DNA from: Methanofastidiosum sp964630765
GTDB lineage: Archaea > Methanobacteriota_B > Thermococci > Methanofastidiosales > Methanofastidiosaceae
Assembly (NCBI GenBank): GCA_964630765.1
Contig: CAZVXE010000001.1
Location: 1-64,000, forward strand
Direction: 5' to 3'
DNA length: 64,000 nt
Shown: piece by piece, positions 39,895 to 48,399 of the stretch
Position numbering within the stretch: the stretch's first letter is position 1
Layout of the letters: the number at the start of each line of letters is the position of its first letter
Position numbers and translations under genes: made by a program
Notes under the pieces: model-generated
What the model was told of the DNA's origin: nothing
Database searches by the model: none
The model's input: the letters and a program-made list of their open reading frames with translations, nothing else

Positions 39895-40431
39895 TTAATA
39901 GTTCTCTTCTTCCATGATTTCCTTGCAATCGTCACATACAAACTGTCCGTTTACAAGTTTTAATGCGGATGTATATGTGCCACACATCTCACAAATACCC
40001 CCTTCTGGAGGCGGCGTGGCTATAGCACTATCGTCAGGTTCAAATCTCCACTCCTCAAAAGATAACGACAATATATCTCTGGGGGTAATTATTGCCACAG
40101 GTATGCCTTCGTCCATAACTACCAAATTTCTAATCTTCTCTTGGGTTATTAATTCTGAGGCGTCTCTTATCATCTTGCCACTGCTAATTGTAACAACTGG
40201 CGAAGTCATTATTGTTTCTAGAGTCACTTCTGAAGGTTTTCTCTTTTTTGATACAACCTCTCTTAGTATATCCCTTTCAGAGACTATACCAACAGGCTCA
40301 CCTTCGTCTACTACCACTACTGCATTAGAATTGTCTTTAGTCATTACTCTGGCTGCACTTGAAACAGTGTCTTTGGGTTTCATCAGGATTATATCACGTT
40401 TTATTACCTTAGATAGAGGTACATCAAGCAT
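39895..40431 (-). CDS. CBS-pair protein with C-terminal zinc ribbon
   Basis: The 178-residue protein has two CBS repeats (LSKVIKRDIILMKPKDTVSSA and LETIMTSPVVTISSGKMI) over about 1-125. A C-terminal zinc ribbon follows: CEMCGTYTSALKLVNGQFVC..C (about 145-170). The ligand-sensing pair plus zinc ribbon suggests a regulator that contacts nucleic acid or a protein partner. It lies immediately upstream of the four-CBS gene. I do not know the target. Confidence 0.8.
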   Translation of the reverse strand: MLDVPLSKVIKRDIILMKPKDTVSSAARVMTKDNSNAVVVVDEGEPVGIVSERDILREVVSKKRKPSEVTLETIMTSPVVTISSGKMIRDASELITQEKIRNLVVMDEGIPVAIITPRDILSLSFEEWRFEPDDSAIATPPPEGGICEMCGTYTSALKLVNGQFVCDDCKEIMEEENY

Positions 40432-40529
40432 CCAAACACCTACATTAACAAGTTCATTAAGTGTTATAAATATTTAAGTCTTTGGAGTAAAGGTTAAAAG
40501 CTGATTAAAAAAATTGTCTTTGTGACTAA

Positions 40530-41582
40530 ATGAAGAATATAAAGGTATTTGGTTTAAACTTAGACCCTGATGAAAGAGAAGAGTCAGTATTTAATAAATT
40601 ATCAAATGCAGGCTCCGATACTAACGATCCTTATGAAATTGTGTCCGGAAAGTTAAAAGATTCCAATGAAGTAAAATATACAAAAGCGGGGAAAGTAGAT
40701 GTTGAGCCCTGGTTGATACCTGCCCCAAAGAAAGAAGACCTTTTCATGGTAGGTGTTGATAATATTGTAGCTTTTATAGATGCTGACGGATGCAGAGAAT
40801 ATGCTTCTAAGGTAAAAGAGTTCATTAAAGAAAAGATACTACCAGATATTCCGCTGATGATTGGTGTTGACCATTCCGGAACAGGTGGATGCATCGAAGC
40901 ATTGGCAGAAAAATATGGAAAAACAAATATCTCTGTAGTAATGCTTGATAGCCATTTTGATGGCATAATCCCCACCCAGAGATTAAAATTAATTCAGCAC
41001 GATATTGAATTTAATCCAAATACCAAATTCTCAAAAGACGATCCTTATTTATATAACAGAGTTGACAGTTTCAACGCTGATTCTTTTCTTTACTTCCTTT
41101 TAAAGGAAAAGAAGATACTACCTAAGAACCTCTTTGTTCTAGGAGTTTCAGACTACCCCCCAAATGCTGCGAAAGATGCAAGAGACCCACGAATAAGGGA
41201 ATATTTCGAGTTTTATAGAAAGTTTGAAGATGACGGTGTCACCATCCTGCCAAAAAATAAATTGAAAGCAAACTTTGAGATGGCACTCAAAAAAGTCTTT
41301 GAAAAAATTAAGACTCCTTATGTCTATGTTTCAGTCGACATCGATATTGGTTCAAGACAAGCTTTGACTGGTGCTAGATTCTTAGACTACCTTGGACTTG
41401 AAGAATCGGAAATTTACAGAATTATAGATGCATTGAACAAATATACCAAAGAGAAAAAAATAGAGATTGTAGGTGCCGATGTAATGGAGATAGACCAGTC
41501 TAAAGCAGGTCAGAGATTTGGCAAGAGTTATGATAAAACTTATGATATATCTTTGGAAGTGGTAAAGAGAATATTCAAGTAA
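40530..41582 (+). CDS. Arginase/agmatinase-fold protein, divergent
   Basis: The 350-residue protein has the ureohydrolase metal motifs in order: GVDHSGTGG (usually GGDHS), MLDSHFDG (usually D-A-H-x-D) and VSVDIDIGSRQAL (usually S-x-D-x-D-x-x-D-P). All the His and Asp ligands for the two Mn ions are present. The DP after the last motif and the APGTG substrate loop are changed, however. The N-terminal 80 residues are also unusual. It is thus probably a metal-dependent amidinohydrolase-like enzyme, but agmatinase or arginase activity should not be assumed. Confidence 0.7.
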   Translation: MKNIKVFGLNLDPDEREESVFNKLSNAGSDTNDPYEIVSGKLKDSNEVKYTKAGKVDVEPWLIPAPKKEDLFMVGVDNIVAFIDADGCREYASKVKEFIKEKILPDIPLMIGVDHSGTGGCIEALAEKYGKTNISVVMLDSHFDGIIPTQRLKLIQHDIEFNPNTKFSKDDPYLYNRVDSFNADSFLYFLLKEKKILPKNLFVLGVSDYPPNAAKDARDPRIREYFEFYRKFEDDGVTILPKNKLKANFEMALKKVFEKIKTPYVYVSVDIDIGSRQALTGARFLDYLGLEESEIYRIIDALNKYTKEKKIEIVGADVMEIDQSKAGQRFGKSYDKTYDISLEVVKRIFK

Positions 41583-41636
41583 ATTATCTTACTGAAATAT
41601 ACAAACTCTTAATAACTTTAGCAATCAAGTGAGCAT

Positions 41637-42542
41637 ATGAAAAGAGGATATAAAATAGTAATTATTATACTATTTATTCTTGGAATTTTTTGTATATTTT
41701 TATTACTTAATAATGAAATTAGAGAAAAAGCCAATCAAAACTTAGATAGAGGTGAGGGTATGGCAAAAGTTGGGGACATAAATATTAGTTACAGAACTTA
41801 TGGTGAAGGGTATCCTTTAGTTATGATAATGGGATACGGTAGCACTATGGATATGTGGGAAGATCAACTCATTAATTCTTTTTCAAAAGATTATAAAGTT
41901 ATAATATTTGACAATAGGGGAATTGGAGAAACTAGTGAAGGGCAAAAAGATTTTGCAATAGAACAATTTGCCGAAGATACTTATGGGTTAATGGATGCTT
42001 TGGATATAGAAAAGGCCCATGTTCTTGGGTGGTCGATGGGTTCCTACATAGCGCAAGAATTAGCTTTGAAGCATCCTGAAAAAATTAACAAACTTGTGCT
42101 TTATGCGTCTGTGTGCAGTCCAGAAATGTTCCCTCCTTCTCCTGAAGTATTGTCCGCCTTAGAAGATACTTCGGGCACGCCAGAAGAGCAAGGGGCGAGA
42201 TGGATCAGTGTAATTTTTCCTAGCGATTGGATAAAAAACAATGGCGAAAGGATAAAAGAAATATTCTACAGGCCTTTGGGAAACGTAAAACCTGAAAATA
42301 TTGGAAAACAAGCTATGGCCATTGGAAAATGGGAAGGAAGTTGCAGTAGGATTTCATCAATAAATAATAAGACTTTAGTTATTGCTGGGAAAGAGGATGT
42401 GCTCGTTCCACCTGTAAATTCTGAGTACCTAGCTAGCAAAATATCCAATTCAAAACTTGTTTTAGTTGATGGGGCAGGACATGCTTTGATGTTCCAAGAT
42501 CCTGAAAAATTTACTCGAGAAGTAACAGAGTTTTTAAAATAG
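41637..42542 (+). CDS. Membrane-anchored alpha/beta hydrolase
   Basis: The 301-residue protein begins with a hydrophobic helix (IVIIILFILGIFCIFLLL, about 7-24), a signal anchor, then an alpha/beta hydrolase. Motifs are VMIMGYGSTMDMW (oxyanion region), GWSMGSYIAQE (nucleophile Ser), IAGKEDVLVPP (acid) and DGAGHALMF (His). The domain is therefore likely outside the membrane. The substrate is unknown; esterase, lipase and peroxidase-like members all share these motifs. It is a single gene. Confidence 0.82.
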   Translation: MKRGYKIVIIILFILGIFCIFLLLNNEIREKANQNLDRGEGMAKVGDINISYRTYGEGYPLVMIMGYGSTMDMWEDQLINSFSKDYKVIIFDNRGIGETSEGQKDFAIEQFAEDTYGLMDALDIEKAHVLGWSMGSYIAQELALKHPEKINKLVLYASVCSPEMFPPSPEVLSALEDTSGTPEEQGARWISVIFPSDWIKNNGERIKEIFYRPLGNVKPENIGKQAMAIGKWEGSCSRISSINNKTLVIAGKEDVLVPPVNSEYLASKISNSKLVLVDGAGHALMFQDPEKFTREVTEFLK

Positions 42543-42586
42543 AATTTTAGTATAAGTAAATTAAAAATAATAAAAATTTTTTATCT

Positions 42587-42862
42587 TTATCTTGCAAGAG
42601 TTATCTCTATTGCAGAAACATTTGCACTTGAGTTGTCATCTCTTGTGATTGTTTCTGTTGATGTAGATATTTTTTGTACGTTAACGTCTACTACGAATTT
42701 GTTTCTGACAATTTCTGCTACGTCGACAGCTCGTGAAATGGCTCTTCCTCTTGCTTTTATTATTACATTGTCTGTTTCTTTTTTGTTAAGCTGTGTTACA
42801 ACAGCTAAAACATAGTTCATTACAGGTTTACTTCCGACAAATACGATATTCTCGTCTGACAT
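42587..42862 (-). CDS. albA: Alba family DNA/RNA-binding protein
   Basis: The 91-residue protein reads MSDENIVFVGSKPVMNYVL, then VIIKARGRAISRAVDVAEIVRN and a C-terminal beta hairpin, the standard Alba layout. Lys in GSKPVMNY and the KARGRAISRAVD helix contact nucleic acid. It packages chromosomal DNA and binds RNA. I choose ATG 42862 because the ORF upstream of it overlaps the ferredoxin stop; this leaves 2 nt between the genes. Confidence 0.93.
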   Translation of the reverse strand: MSDENIVFVGSKPVMNYVLAVVTQLNKKETDNVIIKARGRAISRAVDVAEIVRNKFVVDVNVQKISTSTETITRDDNSSANVSAIEITLAR

Positions 42863-42864
42863 TT

Positions 42865-43047
42865 CTAATCCTCCTCTACGGTTATTGCGTTTGCTGCACA
42901 TTCGTTAACACAGAGGAGACAAGCTATACACTCTTTTTCATTAATTACTACTGCTACGTCTCCTTGTATTTCAAATACTCCTACGGGACATGTTGATACG
43001 CAAATTCCACATCCTGTACAGTCATCGTTTACTGTTACCTTTGACAT
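42865..43047 (-). CDS. 2[4Fe-4S] ferredoxin
   Basis: The 60-residue protein has two CxxCxxCxxxCP-type motifs: CTGCGICVSTCP (about 10) and CIACLLCVNECAAN (about 40). It transfers low-potential electrons, in methanogens typically with hydrogenases, HdrA or 2-oxoacid oxidoreductases. It is followed within 2 nt by albA, so the two are probably co-transcribed, perhaps only by chance. Confidence 0.93.
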   Translation of the reverse strand: MSKVTVNDDCTGCGICVSTCPVGVFEIQGDVAVVINEKECIACLLCVNECAANAITVEED

Positions 43048-43095
43048 TTGATAACCTCAAGCGCTTTTTTTAATTTTAATATATAAGTTTACCCG

Positions 43096-43410
43096 TTATT
43101 TCAACTTTACTGCCGTTCCGTATGCTAACATCTCGGCAGCACCCGTCATTACAGCGCTTGTGGAGTATCTTATGTTTATGACGGCATCTGCACCTACACT
43201 TTGTGCGTCTTCCATCATTCTTTTCAATGCCTCACGCCTAGATTCTGAAAGCATTTCAGTGTACTCAGTAATTTCTCCACCGACGACTGTTCTAAGGCCA
43301 GCAACAATGTCTTTACCAATGTGTTTTGCTCTAATTGAGTTACCAGATACCACTCCAATTACTTTTTCAATTTCGCTACCTGGTATGAAGTCCGTAGTTG
43401 TAATTATCAC
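43096..43410 (-). CDS. YbjQ/UPF0145 family protein
   Basis: The 104-residue protein matches the YbjQ family: TTTDFIPGSEIEKVIGVVSGNSI, LSESRREALKRMMEDAQSVGADAVINIRYSTSAV and a final AYGTAVKL. The family forms pentamers and is often annotated as heavy-metal-binding, with no well-established role. It is the gene after uvrB on the same strand with a short gap. Confidence 0.88.
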   Translation of the reverse strand: MIITTTDFIPGSEIEKVIGVVSGNSIRAKHIGKDIVAGLRTVVGGEITEYTEMLSESRREALKRMMEDAQSVGADAVINIRYSTSAVMTGAAEMLAYGTAVKLK

Positions 43411-43449
43411 GCTACCACCTAAAACACTTGAAGGTAAGCCTTTAAATAT

Positions 43450-45396
43450 TTAATCCAAGAAAATTGAAATTTCCTTTATCCTATCCCTCAAATATGCAGC
43501 TTTTTCGAAATCTAAGTTATTTGCGGCTTTGATCATCTCATCATGAAGATACGCCAAATACTCTTCTGGATCTTCAACTTTTGATATTTTGTAATCTTCT
43601 TGATCTTTTTCGGAGACCTCGATTTTTTTCTTAATCGTTTGTGGAGTTATATTGTTCTTAATATTGTACTCTGTCTGGATCTTTCTTCTCCTTTCAGTTT
43701 CGTCAATTGCCCTTTTCATTGAAGATGTGACTTTATCTGCATACATTATAACGGTGCCAGATACATTTCTTGCGACTCGCCCCATAATCTGTATCAAAGA
43801 AGTTGTAGATCTAAGGTATCCTTCTTTATCTGCATCTAGGATTGCAATCAAAGAGACTTCGGGGAGGTCAAGCCCTTCTCTTAGTAGATTGATACCTACA
43901 AGACAATCATATGTTCCGGCTCTAAGTTCACGTAATAGCTCTACCCTCTGTAAAGTATCAATTTCAGAATGGAGATATCTTGCATTTATCCCCAATTCAA
44001 TAAGGTAGTCAGTTAAATCTTCTGCCATCCTCTTTGTAAGGGTTAAGACTAGCGTTCTTTCATTATTTTCAATTCTCTTTTTGACTTCAGAAACAAGGTC
44101 ATCAATCTGCCCTTCTCTTTTCTTAATAACTACAACTGGATCTATCAATCCTGTTGGCCTTACAATTTGTTCAACAACTTTATCAGACATGCCCAATTCA
44201 TAATCGGCAGGAGTTGCAGAAACAAATATGACTTGATTCAAAAGAGTTTCAAATTCATTGTATCTTAATGGTCTATTGTCAAGTGCGGAAGGTAGTCTAA
44301 ACCCATAGTTGACAAGTGTTTCTTTTCTTGATTTATCTCCTTCATACATTCCCCTAATCTGAGGAACTGTGATATGGGATTCATCTATTATCAAAAGAAA
44401 ATCCTTTGGGAAATAGTTAATTAATGTGTCAGGTTTTTCTCCTGCCTTCCTTCCAGCAAAATAACGAGAATAATTCTCAATTCCCTTGCAGTACCCCATT
44501 TCCTGCATCATCTCTATGTCATATTTAGTTCTTGTTTCAATTCTATGCGCCTCTATGAATTTACCTTGAGAATTTAAATCAGACAATACTACTTCAAGTT
44601 CATTTTGAATTTCAGTTATGACTTTGCCTATAGTCTCTTGGGGGATAAGGTAGTGGCTCGCAGGATAGATGTAAATATTTTCAATTTCTCCCATATCTGA
44701 AAAGTTAATAGGATGAATTTTTCTGATTTTTGTTATTTCGTCACCAAAAAATTCAACTCTTACTATATAATCTGTGAACAAGGGAAAGAGTTCTACTACA
44801 TCCCCCCTTGCCCTAAATGTTCCACTTTTAAAATCTGAATCGTCTCTCTCATACTGCATCGAAACTAGTTTTTTTAGAAAATCATCCCTATCGATCTGCT
44901 CATTTTTCCTTATGAAAGTACCCATCTCTTTATATGTCTCCGGAGAACCAAGACCGTAAATGCATGAAACACTTGCTACGATTATGCAGTCGCTCCTTGA
45001 AAGAAGAGAGGCTGTTGCAGAGTGCCTCATTCTTGTTAATTCTTCATTTATAGAAACATCTTTTTCAATATAGGTATCTGTGTGAGGAAGATATGCTTCA
45101 GGTTGATAATAGTCATAATAACTGACAAAATATCCAACAGCGTTCTCTGGAAAAAATGCTTTGAATTCAGAAAAAAGCTGGGATGCTAAAGTCTTATTTG
45201 GAGAAATAATAAGTGTGGGCTTATTATATTTCTCAATCAAATTAGCAATTGTGAATGTTTTTCCTGAACCTGTAACTCCAAGAAGTGTCTGGTATTTGTA
45301 TCCCTTTTCTATGCCTTGGTTAAGCTCACTTATTGCTTGGGGTTGGTCACCGTTTGGTTTGAATTCAGAAAAAAGTTTAAAATCTCCCACATTCAA
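43450..45396 (-). CDS. uvrB: UvrABC system protein B
   Basis: The 648-residue protein has Walker A LGVTGSGKTFTI (about 38-50), the beta-hairpin region VSYYDYYQPEAYLPHTDTYIEK, a DESH box (LLIIDESHITVPQ) and motifs V/VI (GINLLREGLDLPEV, QIMGRVARN). A UVR domain lies at the end (LHDEMIKAANNLDFEKAAYLRD). It is a full-length UvrB that verifies DNA damage and recruits UvrC. Some methanogens gained Uvr genes from bacteria; uvrA and uvrC are not in this window. Confidence 0.96.
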   Translation of the reverse strand: MNVGDFKLFSEFKPNGDQPQAISELNQGIEKGYKYQTLLGVTGSGKTFTIANLIEKYNKPTLIISPNKTLASQLFSEFKAFFPENAVGYFVSYYDYYQPEAYLPHTDTYIEKDVSINEELTRMRHSATASLLSRSDCIIVASVSCIYGLGSPETYKEMGTFIRKNEQIDRDDFLKKLVSMQYERDDSDFKSGTFRARGDVVELFPLFTDYIVRVEFFGDEITKIRKIHPINFSDMGEIENIYIYPASHYLIPQETIGKVITEIQNELEVVLSDLNSQGKFIEAHRIETRTKYDIEMMQEMGYCKGIENYSRYFAGRKAGEKPDTLINYFPKDFLLIIDESHITVPQIRGMYEGDKSRKETLVNYGFRLPSALDNRPLRYNEFETLLNQVIFVSATPADYELGMSDKVVEQIVRPTGLIDPVVVIKKREGQIDDLVSEVKKRIENNERTLVLTLTKRMAEDLTDYLIELGINARYLHSEIDTLQRVELLRELRAGTYDCLVGINLLREGLDLPEVSLIAILDADKEGYLRSTTSLIQIMGRVARNVSGTVIMYADKVTSSMKRAIDETERRRKIQTEYNIKNNITPQTIKKKIEVSEKDQEDYKISKVEDPEEYLAYLHDEMIKAANNLDFEKAAYLRDRIKEISIFLD

Positions 45397-45658
45397 AAAG
45401 AAGTGAATTATTTTAAATAGCTTTTTAGTGTGAAGTTTTAGTTTCTATTATAATTCAAAGATTGATAAGGAAATGATGTCAAGAGTAATAGTACAGACCA
45501 ATTTCTGCTTCGTTGTACTGGTCCGTGAAGGCGTACTTCTCTGTGCCTGTGGCGTTTGCATCCTGGCCATGGCTTGTAATATCTGCAAAGAAAAACTATA
45601 GGGTAGGATTTGCAGAATTTAAACATATTAATTTAAACTTATAGTTATAATTAATCAC
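45397..45658. other. Gap between uvrB and cutA
   Basis: Its middle part (about 45479-45595) is GC-richer than its surroundings and holds an RHS-like coding remnant on the minus strand. The flanks are AT-rich and should carry the divergent promoters of uvrB and cutA. Confidence 0.55.
45479..45595 (-). pseudogene. Decayed fragment of an RHS-repeat protein
   Basis: Between two stops on the minus strand the reading frame gives SHGQDANATGTEKYAFTD then QYNEAEIGLYYYS and a stop. This matches the core of RHS-repeat proteins, whose consensus there is roughly E.Y.FTGQ..D.ETGLYYY.AR. The usual G is D (FTDQ) and the T of ETG is I. Base composition is richer in GC than the neighbours. The fragment has no start codon or complete domain, so it is a remnant of a large surface or toxin protein. 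Confidence 0.6.
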
Positions 45659-45979
45659 ATGACTCTATTAGTCATATCAACAGTACCAAATGAAGACACA
45701 GCTTACAATCTATCAAAGATATTACTAGAGAATAAAGTTGCTGCCTGTGTTAATATAATAAAAGATGTAAATAGTCTCTATTGGTGGAAGGAAACAATAG
45801 AAAACTCCAGTGAAATAATTCTATTAATTAAGACAACTGATGAAAAATATCAAGAAGTGGAAGACCTCATTAAGAAGAATCATCCTTATGAAATTCCAGA
45901 GATATTAGCTTTTGATATAAAAAAAGGATTCAGCAAATATCTAAAATGGGTAGAAGATCAAACTAGGTCTCTTCCTTAA
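45659..45979 (+). CDS. cutA: CutA1 divalent-ion tolerance protein
   Basis: The 106-residue protein matches CutA1: VISTVPNEDTAYNLSKILLENKVAACVNII, then SLYWWKETIENSSEIILLIKTT and HPYEIPEILAF. The family forms very stable trimers, often linked to metal tolerance, though its true function is not settled. Its 3' end overlaps the facing gene by 17 nt. Confidence 0.92.
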   Translation: MTLLVISTVPNEDTAYNLSKILLENKVAACVNIIKDVNSLYWWKETIENSSEIILLIKTTDEKYQEVEDLIKKNHPYEIPEILAFDIKKGFSKYLKWVEDQTRSLP

Positions 45980-46493
45980 CTTCAAATACTTTTGAGCAAT
46001 CAAAATCAGAATATTTATGACATGAAAAAATCTTGTCGCCGTAGTATATAGTTTCAAAATCAAATAGGTCAGGTGATCTATAGAATTTATCATATACTAT
46101 TAAGAGATCTTCTTCATCGAGTTTAATCTCTTTATCATCTTTAGTTTTAACATAGAAATAATTATAGCCTTCATCAAATCCAATTCTCTTTATTTCTTCA
46201 TATTTGATGGGTGCTATTTCTGGTATGGCTTTTATCAGTTTTTCATAGAACGGCCCACCATTTTTTATGTCCAAGAGAATCATCTTGCAAATCTTAACTT
46301 TTTCATAATAACTGTCTTCATTGTCTTCAGAAATCAATAGGGGCTGTTTTCTTTCCTTTTCTAATTCTTTTAGTGCAGCTAATTCCTCAACATGAAGAAT
46401 ATTTTTGTATATGCCAAAAACTACCCCTTTTTCCCTGAGTGTTTCCAGTCTTTTTAGGAAAGAGTCAAGATCCCATATCAATTCTACGTCCAT
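45963..46493 (-). CDS. Hypothetical protein (176 aa)
   Basis: The protein is charged, with a helical N-terminal half (ELIWDLDSFLKRLETLREKG) and a mixed C-terminal half (EIKLDEEDLLIVYDKFYRSP). There is no clear catalytic or zinc motif. Its C-terminal codons overlap the end of cutA tail to tail. It is divergent from the Nif3-like gene with about 50 nt between them. I do not recognise a family. Confidence 0.6.
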   Translation of the reverse strand: MDVELIWDLDSFLKRLETLREKGVVFGIYKNILHVEELAALKELEKERKQPLLISEDNEDSYYEKVKICKMILLDIKNGGPFYEKLIKAIPEIAPIKYEEIKRIGFDEGYNYFYVKTKDDKEIKLDEEDLLIVYDKFYRSPDLFDFETIYYGDKIFSCHKYSDFDCSKVFEVKEET

Positions 46494-46544
46494 GCAGTTT
46501 TGATTAAGTATAAGTTATTTAAATGCCTTTTCAAATTTATCTTC

Positions 46545-47297
46545 ATGGAACTTAATGAGCTTGTTAGCTATATGGACGATTATCTTAGAGTTAATGAGGT
46601 AGATGATGTATCTGCAAACGGATTACAAATAGAAGGGAAAAAAGAAGTCAAAAAAATATGCCTAGGCGTAGATAGTTCTCTAGAAATTTTCAAAGAGGCT
46701 TCGAAAAGAAAGGCCGATCTCTTGATAGTCCACCACGGGCTAATCTGGGGCGGATTAAAATGTATAAGGGGCCTTGTGAAAGAAAGAATTTCTTATCTTT
46801 TGGAAAACGGTATTTCCTTATATGCCGTACATTTACCTCTCGATATGCATCCAGAAGTCGGGAATAACATAGAGCTAATAAAAATATTAAATCTTTCTGA
46901 TCCTGAGCCATTTGGGGCCTACCATGGAGTAAAGATAGGATTCAAAGGCCGTTACGAAAAATTGAAAACTATACAAGATATATCTAAAACCCTAGAAAAA
47001 ACTCTTCCTGCTAAAATTGAATCTTTCCAGTTTGGCCCTGATAAGATTAGATCTGTTGGAATAGTGAGCGGGGGTGGAGGCTCTGCCTTTGAAGATTGTA
47101 TCAAAGAAAACTTGGACCTATTTATTACTGGTGAACCTTCGCACACTATCTATCATATTGCAAAAGAAGCTGGAATAAATTTAATATTTGCAGGACACTA
47201 TGCCACTGAAAAGCTTGGGGTTATGGCACTAGGAAAAAAAGTTGAAGAGAAATATGACATAAAAACAGAATTTATAGATATACCGACAGGCCTTTAG
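46545..47297 (+). CDS. Nif3-like dinuclear metal protein
   Basis: The 250-residue protein has the NIF3 pattern: DDVSANGLQIEGKKEVKKICLGVD, LLIVHHGLIWGG (HH metal motif), YAVHLPLDMHPEVGNN and late GHYATEKLGVMAL. These supply His, Asp and Glu ligands for a dinuclear metal site. The family is found everywhere and was once annotated as GTP cyclohydrolase type 2, which is not proven. I choose ATG 46545 rather than the TTG 15 codons upstream because MELNELVSYMDDYL is the typical start. The last 4 nt overlap the stop of purP. Confidence 0.88.
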   Translation: MELNELVSYMDDYLRVNEVDDVSANGLQIEGKKEVKKICLGVDSSLEIFKEASKRKADLLIVHHGLIWGGLKCIRGLVKERISYLLENGISLYAVHLPLDMHPEVGNNIELIKILNLSDPEPFGAYHGVKIGFKGRYEKLKTIQDISKTLEKTLPAKIESFQFGPDKIRSVGIVSGGGGSAFEDCIKENLDLFITGEPSHTIYHIAKEAGINLIFAGHYATEKLGVMALGKKVEEKYDIKTEFIDIPTGL

Positions 47298-48310
47298 CAA
47301 ACTATATCTGAAAGCCTATCATTATTTATTGCATTTTTAATCTCTAAGGCTATTCTTCTTCCTGTTGACATAGGCTTTCCGTATTTGATATAAGTATAAG
47401 GCGAATATGGTTCGAAAAGATTTGTGCCCGCTACAATTCTAGCTGAAATTTCAAATATGAATATATCTTCCTCTGGAGTAATTACACCTTCAAGACAGAA
47501 TGGCCCAAACAGCCCTTGTTTAGAAATTAACTTTTTTGACTTTTCAATTACTCTTTCACCCATGTCAAATATTTCAGGTAGCAATGACTCTCTGACAGTG
47601 ATTGGAATATTCCCAACTACGACATAACTTGGATCTATCTTCTTTAGTGCAAATTGATCTCTTGCAGAGATCCTTCCAATAGAGTCTACATTACTCTCAT
47701 ATCTTTTATCGAAACTCATTATTTCAAGTTCGTTATTTAACGGACTGTAAAAATAATGGAAATATGCAGGTACTCCAATGATATACTCTTGAATTACATA
47801 TTGCTCGTTAATATGATCAGAAATCTTTTCATGAAAATCCTTTGTATCTTTGGCAAGGAAATATCCCTTTCCCCCTTGCGCACCATAAAACTTTACAATT
47901 ACTGGCCTATCAATATCTTCTGGAGTATCAAATATTCTTGGAATTTTTATATTTGCATCAGTTAACCATTGCCTTTCAAGCTCTCGTGAAGACTCCCATT
48001 CCAGTACGTCTTTATTGCCAAAGTACATTACCTTCAAGTCTTTGAAGTCTTCTATTTTCATATAAGCAATAAAAGAACCGTGTGGTATAAGGATGGTATT
48101 CCTTTTTATTAATTCATCTTGCAAGGAAAAAAGCTCTTTGAAATGATCAACAAGTAGAATTTCATCGGCTACACCAAAACTTCTGTAAACTTTTTCTGCT
48201 CCTTTTTTTGCTATACATAAGGTCTTAAATCCCTCATCTTTTGCACCCTTTAATATTTGAAGGGCGGAATGACTTCCAAGTGTCGCAATAGTATAATCAT
48301 TTACAGCCAT
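47294..48310 (-). CDS. purP: 5-formaminoimidazole-4-carboxamide ribonucleotide synthetase PurP
   Basis: The 338-residue ATP-grasp enzyme makes FAICAR from AICAR, formate and ATP, the archaeal alternative to folate-dependent AICAR transformylase. It shows ATLGSHSALQILKGAKDEGF at the start, VIVKFYGAQGGKGYF (ATP-grasp loop, about 134), IIGVPAYFHYFYSP and EISARIVAGTNL. All are typical of PurP. It converges on the Nif3-like gene and is divergent from purH, with which it shares a promoter region of about 90 nt. Confidence 0.93.
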   Translation of the reverse strand: MAVNDYTIATLGSHSALQILKGAKDEGFKTLCIAKKGAEKVYRSFGVADEILLVDHFKELFSLQDELIKRNTILIPHGSFIAYMKIEDFKDLKVMYFGNKDVLEWESSRELERQWLTDANIKIPRIFDTPEDIDRPVIVKFYGAQGGKGYFLAKDTKDFHEKISDHINEQYVIQEYIIGVPAYFHYFYSPLNNELEIMSFDKRYESNVDSIGRISARDQFALKKIDPSYVVVGNIPITVRESLLPEIFDMGERVIEKSKKLISKQGLFGPFCLEGVITPEEDIFIFEISARIVAGTNLFEPYSPYTYIKYGKPMSTGRRIALEIKNAINNDRLSDIVC

Positions 48311-48399
48311 TGAGTATTAACTTAAGTTATAATACTTAAAACTTTCTGTAGTTGAAAAGAGAAAATTATTTAAATTAAGATTCTGAACGTGCCAAAGTG

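Noticed and set aside
45438..45626. 62-residue minus-strand ORF with a basic, Cys-containing sequence
   Set aside because: The neighbouring frame matches the RHS core, so this frame is a shadow of that remnant.
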